Below are positions 15,612 to 26,787 of a stretch of 38,109 nt of DNA, one piece after another. A model generated the notes under the pieces. That model searched no databases and was not told the origin of the DNA. It saw nothing but the letters and a program-made list of their open reading frames with translations. The stretch is from positions 1 to 38,109 of the forward strand of contig JAWVEV010000119.1 in the NCBI GenBank assembly GCA_033856535.1. The letters run 5' to 3'. The stretch comes from JAWVEV01 sp033856535. GTDB lineage: Bacteria; Actinomycetota; Thermoleophilia; Miltoncostaeales; Miltoncostaeaceae. How positions within the stretch are numbered: the stretch's first letter is position 1; every line of letters starts with the position of its first letter. The position numbers were made by a program, and so were the translations under genes.

Positions 15612-16784
15612 CTGCGCCCCGCACCCCTCGCCCTCGCCCGGCGCTGCGCCCTCGCGGCCGCGCTCGCGGCCCTGCTCACGCCGGCCGGCGCGCTCGGCGC
15701 GGTCAGCGTCGTCTACGGCGGGGGCGACGCCGCCAACGCCATCACCGACGGGACGCCGGACCTCCCGGGCCTGACGACCGCGGTCCGCCAGGCCCCGATC
15801 GTGGACGACGCCCGGTGGCCGCCCTCGCGCCTGCTCGGCAAGGTCTCCGGCCGCGAGCTCGCGGCCATGCCGACCGCCGAGGCGATGGCCGCGGCGCTGC
15901 GCGAGGGCGCGGGCGCCATCCCGATCGCCGGCGCCCGGCCGCCGGTGGACGCCGGCGTGGGCATCGACGAGATCGTCCCGGGCCAGTGGAGCGCCGAGGC
16001 GGCGGACCGGCTCCGGGAGGCGCTCGCGAGCCTCGACCCGGCCCTGCGCGACCGCGTGATCATCTACGGCGCGCCCGGGCTGGTGAGCCAGGGCGGGCGG
16101 CCGGACCCGCGCACGCCGCTCCCTCCGGCGCTGGCCGCGCTGGTCCGCGCGATCAGCTCGGGCGGCCACCTCTTCCTCGAGCTCTACCACGGCGACCTGA
16201 CCCCCTTCGCGGCGCAGGAGTTGGGCGTCCACCTGACCCACTGGCTCGCGCGCTTCCCGGCGGACCGGCACGAGTTCCTCCACGCGCTGACCGGGCCGCC
16301 GAAGGGCGACAGCGTCGCCGGCCTCTGGACCCGGATCCGCTCCACGCCGGCCGGCCGGGCGATCCTCGCCAACGGGGCCGGGGCCTTCGGCCTGGCGAGC
16401 GCCGACGAGGGCCGCGACTGGCTCACCGAGTACCGCGCCTTCCTCGCGAACCCGACCGCGCCGCCGCCGGGCGGCGACGTGACCGTGCCGGTGGGCGGCG
16501 GCATCGAGATCCTGGTGCGCTCCGGCGCCCGGGTGACCGCCGGCAAGACCGTGCGCGTGCGGCTGAGCCGCCCGGGCGTCGCGATCATCCGGCTCTCCCC
16601 GATCGGCGCCGGCCCGCGGCGGAACCTGCTCAAGGTGACCGTCGGCGCCCGCCCCCGGACCGTGGCCGCGAAGATCCCGCAGTACGCGAAGGCGGGCCGG
16701 TATCAGGTCGTGGTGACGCTGAAGGGGCAGGGGCTGGCCGACTCGGCGACGGTGCGGGTGCGGCTGGTGGCCGCCGCGCGGTGA
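15612..16784 (+). CDS. secreted protein, paralog 3, apparent CTG start
   Basis: About 390 residues and exported. No ATG, GTG or TTG is found in frame between the paralog 2 stop and the signal peptide. The best start is CTG at 15612, eight bases after ggaaagga, giving a clean signal peptide (RPAPLALARRCALAAALAAL, cleavage near residue 30). The core motifs align with paralog 2: DDARWPPSRLLGKVSGREL, VGIDEIVPGQW with D119/E120, VIIYGAPGLVSQ, GGHLFLELYHG with E190, and ILANGAGAFGL. A C-terminal beta domain (about 290-390) begins VGGGIEILVRSGARVTAGKT. The role is unknown; a secreted hydrolase-like fold is inferred. Its TGA overlaps the GTG of the lipoprotein gene, so the two are coupled. Confidence 0.78.
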   Translation: MRPAPLALARRCALAAALAALLTPAGALGAVSVVYGGGDAANAITDGTPDLPGLTTAVRQAPIVDDARWPPSRLLGKVSGRELAAMPTAEAMAAALREGAGAIPIAGARPPVDAGVGIDEIVPGQWSAEAADRLREALASLDPALRDRVIIYGAPGLVSQGGRPDPRTPLPPALAALVRAISSGGHLFLELYHGDLTPFAAQELGVHLTHWLARFPADRHEFLHALTGPPKGDSVAGLWTRIRSTPAGRAILANGAGAFGLASADEGRDWLTEYRAFLANPTAPPPGGDVTVPVGGGIEILVRSGARVTAGKTVRVRLSRPGVAIIRLSPIGAGPRRNLLKVTVGARPRTVAAKIPQYAKAGRYQVVVTLKGQGLADSATVRVRLVAAAR

Positions 16785-17413
16785 GCTTCCGCCGGCGCCT
16801 GGTCGCCCTCGGGGCGATCGCCGCGACGACGCTCCTGGCCGCGGCGTGCGCCGACGACCCGGCCGAGACCGCGGCGACCAACGGCACCAGCCCGACCGCG
16901 CCTCCGCCGCCGGCCGCGCCCGGGGACGCCTCGAGCGCCCGCGCGGGCGCCTGGGCGGTCGGCGACGCCGGCGTGGTCGAGTTCCGGCTCGAGGGCGGGG
17001 CGCTGCGCCTCGCCGGAACGGCCCCGGCCGCGGGCTGGACCGCGGAGACGGTCGACGACGGCCCCGACGCGGTGGAGGTCGGCTTCGCCCGCGGAGCGGA
17101 CCGCTGGACCTTTCGCGCCGCCCTGACCGGCGGCGAGCTGGCGATCACGATGAACGGCCGGCGCCGGGGCGCCCCGGCCGGGCCCTACGGGGTGGGCGAC
17201 GCGGGCACCGTGGTGGCCGGCGCCCGTCCGGGCGGTCTGACGCTCGCCTCGGCCTCGACCGGCGGCTGGAGCGTCTCGACCACCACCCGCAACGAGCGCG
17301 GCGAGGTGGTCCTGCGAAAGGGCCCGGCCACCTGGCGCCTCGCGGCCGTCGGCCGCGGGAACCTGCTGGACCTGGACTGGGACTTCGAGGTCCGGGGGCC
17401 GGCGGGGGGCTGA
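16781..17413 (+). CDS. putative lipoprotein with a two-fold internal repeat
   Basis: A 210-residue predicted lipoprotein. A basic N-terminus, hydrophobic core and LLAAAC with C23 as lipidation site are followed by a Pro/Ala-rich linker (25-55). The rest appears to hold two related beta-rich units: one starts AVGDAGVVEF and continues GGALRLAGTAPAAGW; the second starts GVGDAGTVVA and continues GGLTLASASTGGW. Each is about 70 residues and ends in a Trp-containing strand (RWTF, TWRL). No family is recognised. The GTG start overlaps the paralog 3 stop (GTGA), so it is probably co-translated with that secreted protein and may act with it at the cell surface. Confidence 0.78.
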   Translation: MSFRRRLVALGAIAATTLLAAACADDPAETAATNGTSPTAPPPPAAPGDASSARAGAWAVGDAGVVEFRLEGGALRLAGTAPAAGWTAETVDDGPDAVEVGFARGADRWTFRAALTGGELAITMNGRRRGAPAGPYGVGDAGTVVAGARPGGLTLASASTGGWSVSTTTRNERGEVVLRKGPATWRLAAVGRGNLLDLDWDFEVRGPAGG

Positions 17414-17450
17414 CCCGGGGGTCCCGGCGGGGGTCGGCGGCGGGCCCGGC

Positions 17451-17486
17451 CCAACTGCCCGCCGAAGTCATGGCCGACCGGGCCTC
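17451..17486 (+). repeat. dispersed repeat copy D
   Basis: Reads ccaactgcccgccgaagtca then tggccgaccgggcctc. It is the most diverged of the six; the catggccgaccgg core is kept. Confidence 0.62.
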
Positions 17487-17511
17487 AGAGAGACGTCCCC
17501 TCTCCGCCCGG

Positions 17512-17549
17512 AAGCGATTGGCCACCGGCGTCATGGCCGACCGGCCGTC
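17512..17549 (+). repeat. dispersed repeat copy E
   Basis: Reads aagcgattggccaccggcgt then catggccgaccggccgtc. ttggccaccg and atggccgac match the copies near 2.2 kb. Confidence 0.7.
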
Positions 17550-17659
17550 GGTGGAGCGGACCGTCGACCGCGGGCACCGTTCGCGGCTCGCCGCATCCGC
17601 GGCGAGCGAGCCGCGCTCGGCGGAGGCCGCCGCCGGCCCGCCCCAGCCCGGGCCCGAGG

Positions 17660-17698
17660 GCAAACTGGCCACCGAGGCCATGGCCGACCGGCCTTCGG
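17660..17698 (+). repeat. dispersed repeat copy F
   Basis: Reads gcaaactggccaccgaggcc then atggccgaccggccttc. Its first half is nearly identical to copy B; the second half has the accgg ending shared with D and E. Confidence 0.72.
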
Positions 17699-17783
17699 CA
17701 GACGGCCGCGGCCCCCGAACCCCCGGCGACGCCGGCGGGGACCGGGCGCCACTATCCTGCGCGGACCCGACGGAGGAGGGCTC

Positions 17784-18689
17784 GTGCCGAGCGCCATCAC
17801 GCCCGCCCAGCGCATCCGCGACCTGCTGGCCGGTGACGGGACGATCAACATGCCGGGGGTCTACGACGCGCTGACCGCGCGGCTCGCCGCCGAGGCCGGC
17901 TTCGAGGTGCTCTTCGTCTCCGGGTACTCGGTCTCGGCCTCCCGCCTGGGCATGCCGGACCTCGGCTACATCGGGATGGCCGACGTCGCCGACACCGCCC
18001 GCGGGATCTGCGCCGCGGTCGAGACGCCGGTGATCGTCGACGCGGACACCGGCTACGGCAACGCGCTCAGCGCCCGCCGCACCGCCCGGGTTCTCCACGC
18101 CGCCGGCGCGGCCGGGATCTTCCTCGAGGACCAGGAGTGGCCCAAGCGCTGCGGCCACTTCGCCGGCAAGCGGGTGGTCCCGCGCGAGGAGTGGCTCGCC
18201 AAGCTGCGCGCGGTGGTGGACCTGCGCGAGGAGGAGGGCGTCGACCTCTTCCTGGTCGCCCGCACCGACGCCCGCGCCGCGGTCTCGCTCGACGAGGCCG
18301 TCGAGCGCGCCTGCGCCGCCCGCGACCTCGGCGTGGACGCGATCTTCGTCGAGGCGCCGCGCTCGGACGACGAGCTGCGCGAGGTGGCCGAGCGGGTCGG
18401 CGGCGCCATCCGGGTCGCCAACATGATCGAGCGCGGCCGCACGCCGCTGCACACCCCCCTCGAGCTGGCCGACCTCGGCCACCGCCTGGTCGTGACCCCG
18501 CTCACCGCGCTCTTCGCGGCCACCAAGGCCGTGCGCGACGCGCTGGCGCTGCTGCGCGCCGAGGGCACGATGCGGGACCACCTCGACGGCCTGGTGGCCT
18601 TCGACGCCTTCGAGCAGGTGGTGGACCTGCCCGGGCACCACGACCTGGAGCGCCGCTACGCGGCGGAGGGCGTCACCGGCGGCGACTGA
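17784..18689 (+). CDS. isocitrate lyase/PEP mutase family protein
   Basis: A 301-residue cytoplasmic TIM-barrel enzyme of the isocitrate lyase/phosphoenolpyruvate mutase superfamily. Visible are GVYDALTARLAAEAGFEVLF, the VSGYSVSA loop, VIVDADTGYGN (metal/substrate Asp residues), FLEDQEWPKRCGHFAGK with the lyase-type K-R-C-G-H active-site motif, and RTDARA. The KRCGH cysteine favours a C-C bond lyase (2-methylisocitrate, dimethylmalate or similar) over a mutase, and the length fits methylisocitrate lyase-like proteins. No prp genes are adjacent, so the substrate is open. GTG start with ggaggaggg a few bases upstream. It faces the HD-GYP gene with only 12 bases between the two stops. Confidence 0.88.
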   Translation: MPSAITPAQRIRDLLAGDGTINMPGVYDALTARLAAEAGFEVLFVSGYSVSASRLGMPDLGYIGMADVADTARGICAAVETPVIVDADTGYGNALSARRTARVLHAAGAAGIFLEDQEWPKRCGHFAGKRVVPREEWLAKLRAVVDLREEEGVDLFLVARTDARAAVSLDEAVERACAARDLGVDAIFVEAPRSDDELREVAERVGGAIRVANMIERGRTPLHTPLELADLGHRLVVTPLTALFAATKAVRDALALLRAEGTMRDHLDGLVAFDAFEQVVDLPGHHDLERRYAAEGVTGGD

Positions 18690-18701
18690 CGCGCCGGCGG
18701 C

Positions 18702-19370
18702 TCAGGCGACCGCGGTGCGGACCTGGGCGAGCACCGGCGCCAGCGCGTCGACGACGCGCGCGTCGAGCTGGTGCCCGGCGACCCGCCGGCACTCCTCGAC
18801 CGCCTCTTCCCAGGTGAGCGCCTCGGCGTAGGGGCGGGCCGAGGTCATCGCGTCGAGGCAGTCCGCCACGGCGATCACGAGGGCCCCCTCGGGGATCATG
18901 CGGCCGGGGATGCCGTCGGGGTAGCCGGCGCCGTCGACGCGCTCGTGGTGGTGCAGGATCCAGCTCACCTGCTCGGGATCGAGCAGGCCGTCGACCAGGT
19001 CGGCGCCGAGCTCCGGGTGCCGGCGCATCCAGGCGGCCTCGCCGCGGCTGAGCGCCTCCGGCTTGTACAGGATGTCCGGCGGGATCCCGAGCTTGCCGAC
19101 GTCGTGCAGCAGCGCCGCCTCGCGCAGCCGGGCCACGTCGCGCGGGCTCCAGCCGAGCGCCTCGCCGAGCCAGGCGGAGGCCCAGGCGACCCTCAGCGAG
19201 TGCTGGCGGGTCTGGCCGTCGAGGGCGTCGAGGAGGTCCGCCAGCGCGCGCGGACGCGAGCGCCGCGGCCGGAAGGCCTGCGACTCGCGCCGGTCGGGGC
19301 GCCGGTTGCGTCGGAAGAGCGGGGACACGAGGTCCTCGTTCGCGATCCAGGGGGGATGACCTACTGCCAT
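18702..19370 (-). CDS. HD-GYP domain phosphodiesterase
   Basis: A 222-residue soluble protein, probably hydrolysing cyclic di-GMP or a related signal. A basic N-terminal tail (about 1-40) has no sensor domain. The HD-GYP core has TRQHSLRVA, LLHDVGKLGIP (the HD pair), RRHPELGADL, ILHHHERVDGAGYPDGIPG (HH and GYP motifs), and VADCLDAMTSARPY. All motifs are intact. The ATG at 19370 lies eight bases after a TATACC hexamer and lacks a Shine-Dalgarno, suggesting a leaderless start. A GTG at 19328 with gagg upstream is an alternative that would drop 14 poorly conserved residues. It stands alone, downstream of nothing on its strand but the chaperone operon end. Confidence 0.9.
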   Translation of the reverse strand: MAVGHPPWIANEDLVSPLFRRNRRPDRRESQAFRPRRSRPRALADLLDALDGQTRQHSLRVAWASAWLGEALGWSPRDVARLREAALLHDVGKLGIPPDILYKPEALSRGEAAWMRRHPELGADLVDGLLDPEQVSWILHHHERVDGAGYPDGIPGRMIPEGALVIAVADCLDAMTSARPYAEALTWEEAVEECRRVAGHQLDARVVDALAPVLAQVRTAVA

Positions 19371-19378
19371 TTTTCGGA

Positions 19379-19384
19379 GGTATA
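19379..19384 (-). promoter_or_regulatory. possible -10 of the HD-GYP gene in an AT-rich promoter patch
   Basis: TATACC on the minus strand sits eight bases before the ATG at 19370. The 70 bp around it (19371-19440) are strikingly AT-rich for this DNA and contain GTGGGTTTTCC and TTGTGGAAAAACC runs. An inverted repeat TGTG-N10-CACA is also present. -35 not identified. Confidence 0.4.
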
Positions 19385-19450
19385 GCGAGGAAAACCCACG
19401 AACTTTCCAAAAGCTGTGTGAGGTTTTTCCACAACCGGTGAAGGTCGAAC

Positions 19451-19478
19451 CGGGCGGAGCCGAAAACGGCTCCGCCCG
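19451..19478 (-). terminator. hairpin terminator after clpB
   Basis: CGGGCGGAGCCG-AAAA-CGGCTCCGCCCG forms a perfect 12-bp stem with a four-base loop, starting ten bases past the clpB stop. No long T-run follows, as is common in high-GC actinobacteria. Confidence 0.7.
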
Positions 19479-19487
19479 AGCCCCGGA

Positions 19488-22102
<2,615 letters not shown>

Positions 22103-22103
<1 letters not shown>

Positions 22104-22530
22104 CAGCCTCTCCTCCTCGTCGTCCCGTCGCTCGCTCGCGGCCGGAAGGGCACCAGGGCGGTGCCCGCCGCGCGCGTGATCCTCACCAGGGCCGTGCCCG
22201 GGCGGCGCCGGGCCTCGGCCAGCTCCTCGCGGTGGGCCGCCCGCGCCGCCTCGAGCTCCCGCTCGAGCTCCTCGACCCGCCGCTCGGCGCGCTCGGCGCG
22301 CCCCTCCAACCGCAGCACCCGCTCGACGCCGGCCAGGTTCAGCCCCTCGTCGCTGAGCTCCTGGATGCGGCGCAGCAGCCGCACGTCCTCGTCGGAGTAG
22401 AGCCGCGTGTTGCGCTCGCTACGCCGCGGCCGGATGAGACCGCGGCGCTCGTAGACCCGCAGCGTCTGCGGGTGCATGCCCGCCCGCTCGGCGGCGATCC
22501 CGATCAGGAACCAGCTGCCCGTCGCGCGCC

Positions 22531-22534
<4 letters not shown>
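22103..22534 (-). CDS. hspR: MerR-family heat-shock repressor HspR
   Basis: A 143-residue DNA-binding repressor. The MerR winged HTH is at about 8-75 (IGIAAERAGMHPQTLRVYER, then RRGLIRPRRSERNTRLYSDE), followed by a coiled coil (about 80-115, RAERRVEELERELEAA) for dimerisation and a basic tail. HspR in Streptomyces and mycobacteria binds HAIR inverted repeats in front of dnaK and uses DnaK as corepressor. Gene order directly after dnaJ and before clpB strongly supports the assignment. The GTG start overlaps the dnaJ stop (GTGA), and its own stop overlaps the clpB start. A HAIR-like site lies in the dnaK promoter, implying autoregulation. Confidence 0.95.
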
Positions 22535-23637
<1,103 letters not shown>

Positions 23638-23667
23638 GCTCCCGCCTTCTCTCCCCCGCGGGGAGAC

Positions 23668-24285
23668 CTATGCGGCCGGGCTCGCCGCCACCACGACGCG
23701 CGCGGGGCGAAGGACCGAGTCGGCCTGCCGGTAGCCCTTCTGGACCACGGCCATGACGGTGCCCGCCTCGTGCGCGTCGGACGGCTGCGAGAGCACCGCC
23801 TCGTGCACCTGCGGGTCGAACGGGGCGCCGAGCGCCGCGATCTCCGCCACGCCGCGGCCCGTCAGCACGCCCGCGAGCTGCGCGCGCACCATGTCCACGC
23901 CGGCCGCGAGGCCGGCGTCGTCCGGCGGCAGCGCCGCGACCGCCCGCTCCAGGTTGTCCAGCACCGGGAGCAGGTCCGCGACCAGCTCCCGGGCCGTGGC
24001 CGCGGCGAGCGCCTGGCGGTCGCGCTCGCTGCGCTTGCGGTAGTTGTCGAAGTCCGCCTTGAGCCGCTGGAGCGCGTCCAGGTACTGGTCGCGCTCGGCC
24101 AGCGCCTCGTCCAGCGGGTCCGGGCCCTCGGCCTCCTCGGCCTCGAGCTCCGGGCCGGCCTCGGGCGCATCCGGATCCGGGAGGCCGTCGGCCGGCTCCG
24201 CCGCCGGGGCCGGCCCGTCACCGGGCCCGGCCCCGTCGAACGGAACCCTCCGCTCCTCCGGGCGCGTGTCCTGATCGGGCGCCAC
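23668..24285 (-). CDS. grpE: nucleotide exchange factor GrpE
   Basis: A 205-residue DnaK nucleotide exchange factor. A long acidic, Pro/Glu-rich disordered N-terminus (about 1-60) is followed by the dimerising long helix (DALQRLKADFDNYRKRSERD) and LVADLLPVLDNLERAV. The C-terminal beta wing contains FDPQVHEAVLSQ and GTVMAVVQKGYRQADSVLRP, both family hallmarks. GTG start placed directly after the hsp20 TAA with no gap (TAAGTG). It is part of the dnaK operon, here separated from dnaK by hsp20. Confidence 0.96.
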   Translation of the reverse strand: MAPDQDTRPEERRVPFDGAGPGDGPAPAAEPADGLPDPDAPEAGPELEAEEAEGPDPLDEALAERDQYLDALQRLKADFDNYRKRSERDRQALAAATARELVADLLPVLDNLERAVAALPPDDAGLAAGVDMVRAQLAGVLTGRGVAEIAALGAPFDPQVHEAVLSQPSDAHEAGTVMAVVQKGYRQADSVLRPARVVVAASPAA

Positions 24286-24717
24286 TTAGGCGGCGGCCCC
24301 GACCGTGATCCGGCGCGGCTTGACCTCGTCCGCCTTCGGCACGCGGATCTCCAGGACCCCGTCCTCGAAGGTGGCCGTGATCTCGTCCGCCTTGACCGCC
24401 TTGGGGAGGGTCAGGCTGCGCTGGAAGTGGCCGTAGCTCCGCTCGAGGCGGTGGAACTGGCCCTCCTGCACCGTGTCCTCGAAGCGCCGCTCGCCCTTCA
24501 CGGTGAGCACGCCGTCGTGAACCTCGATGTCCACCTCGTCGGCCCTCATCCCCGGCAGGTCCAGCTTCAGGACGATCGCCTCCTTGGACTCGATCACGTC
24601 CAGGGCCGGCGTCCAGGCGGACGCGCCCTCGCCGAACGTGCGGGAGAACAGGCGCCCCATCTCGTCACGGAGGCTGGTCAGCTCGCGGTAGGGGTCGAAT
24701 CGCACCATCGTCGTCAT
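24286..24717 (-). CDS. small heat-shock protein, Hsp20/alpha-crystallin family
   Basis: A 143-residue holdase chaperone. The N-terminal arm (MTTMVRFDPYRELTSLRDEM) is followed by the alpha-crystallin domain (about 38-130): ALDVIESKEAIVLKLDLPGM, DGVLTVKGER, and the A-x-x-x-n-GVL motif in FEDGVLEIRVPK. A short basic tail contains the RRITV element (IxI/V-like). Good ribosome binding site (aggagaaggag). It is inserted between dnaK and grpE, 33 bases after dnaK, so it is expressed with the DnaK system under HspR control. It can be viewed as the Hsp18-type holder feeding DnaK/ClpB. Confidence 0.96.
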   Translation of the reverse strand: MTTMVRFDPYRELTSLRDEMGRLFSRTFGEGASAWTPALDVIESKEAIVLKLDLPGMRADEVDIEVHDGVLTVKGERRFEDTVQEGQFHRLERSYGHFQRSLTLPKAVKADEITATFEDGVLEIRVPKADEVKPRRITVGAAA

Positions 24718-24750
24718 CGCTGCTCCTTCTCCTCTGTTCGTTCTCGTCGT

Positions 24751-26655
24751 CTACGCGCGGTCCCGCGCGTCCTCGTCGATGACCTCGTAGTCCGCGTCCT
24801 CGACCGCCTCCTCGGCCGCGCCGTCGCCGGCGGGGCCCGACTGGGCGGCCTGCTGGGCCGCGGCCTGCTGGTAGATCTGCTCCGACATCCGGTGGAGCGC
24901 CTCGGTCAGCGCGGCGCTCTTGGCCTCGATGTCGTCGGCGTCGTCGCCCTCGACGGCGGTCTTCGCGGCCGCGACCGCGGTCTCGACGTCCCCGCGCACC
25001 GCGGCGTCGACCTTGTCGCCGTTGTCCTTGAGCGTCCGCTCGGCCTCGTGCAGGCGCGCCTCGGCCGTGTTGCGGGCGTCGGCGACCCGGCGCAGCCGCT
25101 TGTCCTCGTCGGCGTGCGACTCGGCGTCGGTGACCATCCGGTCGATCTCGTCGTCCGAGAGGCCGCTGGAGGCCCGGATCTCGATCTTCTGCTCGTTGCC
25201 CGAGCCCAGGTCCTTCGCGCCGACGTGGACGATGCCGTTCGCGTCGATGTCGAAGGTGACCTCGATCTGGGGCACGCCGCGGGGCGCCGGCGGGATGCCG
25301 ACCAGGTTGAACTTGCCCAGGGTGCGGTTGAACGCCGCCATCTCGCGCTCGCCCTGCAGCACGTGGATCTCCACCTGGTTCTGGCTGTCCTCCGCGGTGG
25401 AGAAGACCTCGCTCTTCTTGGTCGGGATGGTCGTGTTGCGCTCGATCAGCTTGGTGAAGACGCCGCCCTTGGTCTCGATGCCGAGGGAGAGCGGGGTGAC
25501 GTCGAGCAGCAGGACGTCCTTCACGTCGCCGGCCAGCACGCCGGCCTGGATCGCGGCGCCGACCGCCACGACCTCGTCCGGGTTGACGCCCTTGTGGGGT
25601 TCCTTGCCGGTGACCTGCTTCACGCGCTCGACCACCGCCGGCATGCGGGTCATGCCGCCGACCAAGACCACGTGGTCGATCTTGTCGCCCACGCCGGAGT
25701 CCTTCAGGGCCTGCTTGGTCGGCCCGACCAGCCGGTCGAGCAGGTCGTGCGCGAGCTCCTCGAGCTTGGCCCGGGTGAGCGTCAGGTCGAGGTGCTTGGG
25801 GCCGGTCTGGTCCGCCGTGATGAACGGCAGGTTCACCTGGCTGCTGGTGGTCGAGCTGAGCTCGATCTTGGCCTTCTCGGCGGCCTCGTAGAGCCGCTGC
25901 AGGGCCATCTTGTCGACCGAGAGGTCGATGCCCTGGGCCTTCTTGAACTCGGCCGCCATCCAGTCGACGATCGCCTTGTCGAAGTTGTCGCCGCCGAGGT
26001 GGTTGTCGCCGGCGGTCGACTTGACCTCGAAGACCCCGTCGCCGATCTCGAGCACGGACACGTCGAAGGTGCCGCCGCCGAGGTCGAAGACCAGGATCGT
26101 CTGGTCGGTCTCCTTGTCGAGCCCGTAGGCCAGGGCCGCCGCGGTGGGCTCGTTGATGATGCGCTTGACGTCGAGGCCGGCGATCTTGCCGGCGTCCTTG
26201 GTCGCCTGGCGCTGCGCGTCGTTGAAGTACGCCGGGACCGTGATCACCGCGTCGGTGACGGTCTCGCCGAGGAACGCCTCGGCGTCGGTCTTCAGCTTCT
26301 GCAGGATCATCGCGCTGATCTCGGGCGGGCTGTACTCCTTGCCCTCGGCCCGGACGCGCGCGTCGCCGTTCTGCCCGCGCACGACCTCGTAGGGGACGAT
26401 GGTCATCTCCTCGTCCACCTCGGCGAACTTGCGGCCCATGAACCGCTTGATGCTGAAGACGGTGTTCTCGGGGTTGGTCACGGCCTGGCGCTTGGCCACC
26501 GTGCCCACCAGCCGCTCGCCGGACTTCGAGAAGCCGACGACCGACGGCGTGGTGCGACCGCCCTCCGCGTTGGGCAGCACCTCCGGCTCGCCGCCCGTGA
26601 GGACGGCCACCGCGGAGTTCGTCGTGCCCAGGTCGATACCGATCGTCTTTGCCAC
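24751..26655 (-). CDS. dnaK: chaperone protein DnaK (Hsp70)
   Basis: A full-length 634-residue Hsp70. The nucleotide-binding domain starts at IGIDLGTTNSAVAV and has VPAYFNDAQRQATKDAG, IINEPTAAALAYG and LVFDLGGGTFDVS. The linker LLLDVTPLSLGIET is followed by the substrate-binding beta domain (TIPTKKSEVFSTAED) and helical lid, ending in an acidic DYEVIDEDARDRA tail. The GTG start at 26655 has ggagg ten bases upstream. It is the first gene of the heat-shock operon, behind a TTGACA/TACCAT promoter that overlaps a HAIR-like inverted repeat. The open frame continues upstream, but those residues are not Hsp70-like. Confidence 0.98.
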   Translation of the reverse strand: MAKTIGIDLGTTNSAVAVLTGGEPEVLPNAEGGRTTPSVVGFSKSGERLVGTVAKRQAVTNPENTVFSIKRFMGRKFAEVDEEMTIVPYEVVRGQNGDARVRAEGKEYSPPEISAMILQKLKTDAEAFLGETVTDAVITVPAYFNDAQRQATKDAGKIAGLDVKRIINEPTAAALAYGLDKETDQTILVFDLGGGTFDVSVLEIGDGVFEVKSTAGDNHLGGDNFDKAIVDWMAAEFKKAQGIDLSVDKMALQRLYEAAEKAKIELSSTTSSQVNLPFITADQTGPKHLDLTLTRAKLEELAHDLLDRLVGPTKQALKDSGVGDKIDHVVLVGGMTRMPAVVERVKQVTGKEPHKGVNPDEVVAVGAAIQAGVLAGDVKDVLLLDVTPLSLGIETKGGVFTKLIERNTTIPTKKSEVFSTAEDSQNQVEIHVLQGEREMAAFNRTLGKFNLVGIPPAPRGVPQIEVTFDIDANGIVHVGAKDLGSGNEQKIEIRASSGLSDDEIDRMVTDAESHADEDKRLRRVADARNTAEARLHEAERTLKDNGDKVDAAVRGDVETAVAAAKTAVEGDDADDIEAKSAALTEALHRMSEQIYQQAAAQQAAQSGPAGDGAAEEAVEDADYEVIDEDARDRA

Positions 26656-26721
26656 GTCTGTGTCGCCTCCTCGCCCGGGCGGTGCCCGAGGCCTCTCCGT
26701 GTGTGCAGCGTCTGGAGGCCA

Positions 26722-26749
26722 TGGTAGATCTAAGTCGACCCATGTCAAG
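26722..26749 (-). promoter_or_regulatory. promoter of the dnaK operon
   Basis: On the minus strand TTGACA (26749-26744), a 16-base spacer and TACCAT (26727-26722) form a near-consensus housekeeping promoter. Transcription would start near 26715, leaving a leader of about 60 bases. Confidence 0.7.
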
Positions 26750-26750
26750 G
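26730..26750 (-). promoter_or_regulatory. degenerate HAIR-like site (HspR operator)
   Basis: CTTGACA-N7-ACTTAGA resembles the HspR HAIR consensus CTTGAGT-N7-ACTCAAG with five of seven and four of seven matches. It covers the -35 and most of the spacer, so a bound HspR would block RNA polymerase. Because hspR is in the operon, this fits autoregulation. Confidence 0.5.
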
Positions 26751-26762
26751 GTCTGACGCAAA

Positions 26763-26787
26763 GATCTGATAGGAGGCGACTCAGATC
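26763..26787 (-). terminator. hairpin at the end of the endonuclease III gene
   Basis: GATCTGA-N11-TCAGATC is a 7-bp stem straddling the endonuclease stop codon. On the minus strand it is followed by TTTGCGTC. It may separate that operon from the dnaK promoter. Confidence 0.42.

Larger units (their letters stand above)
17414..17783. other. gene-free stretch with three dispersed repeats
   Basis: Three copies of the repeat also seen at 2.06-2.31 kb lie here (from 17451, 17512 and 17660). No convincing gene is present. The right end holds the leader of the isocitrate-lyase-family gene with ggaggaggg just before its start. Confidence 0.6.
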
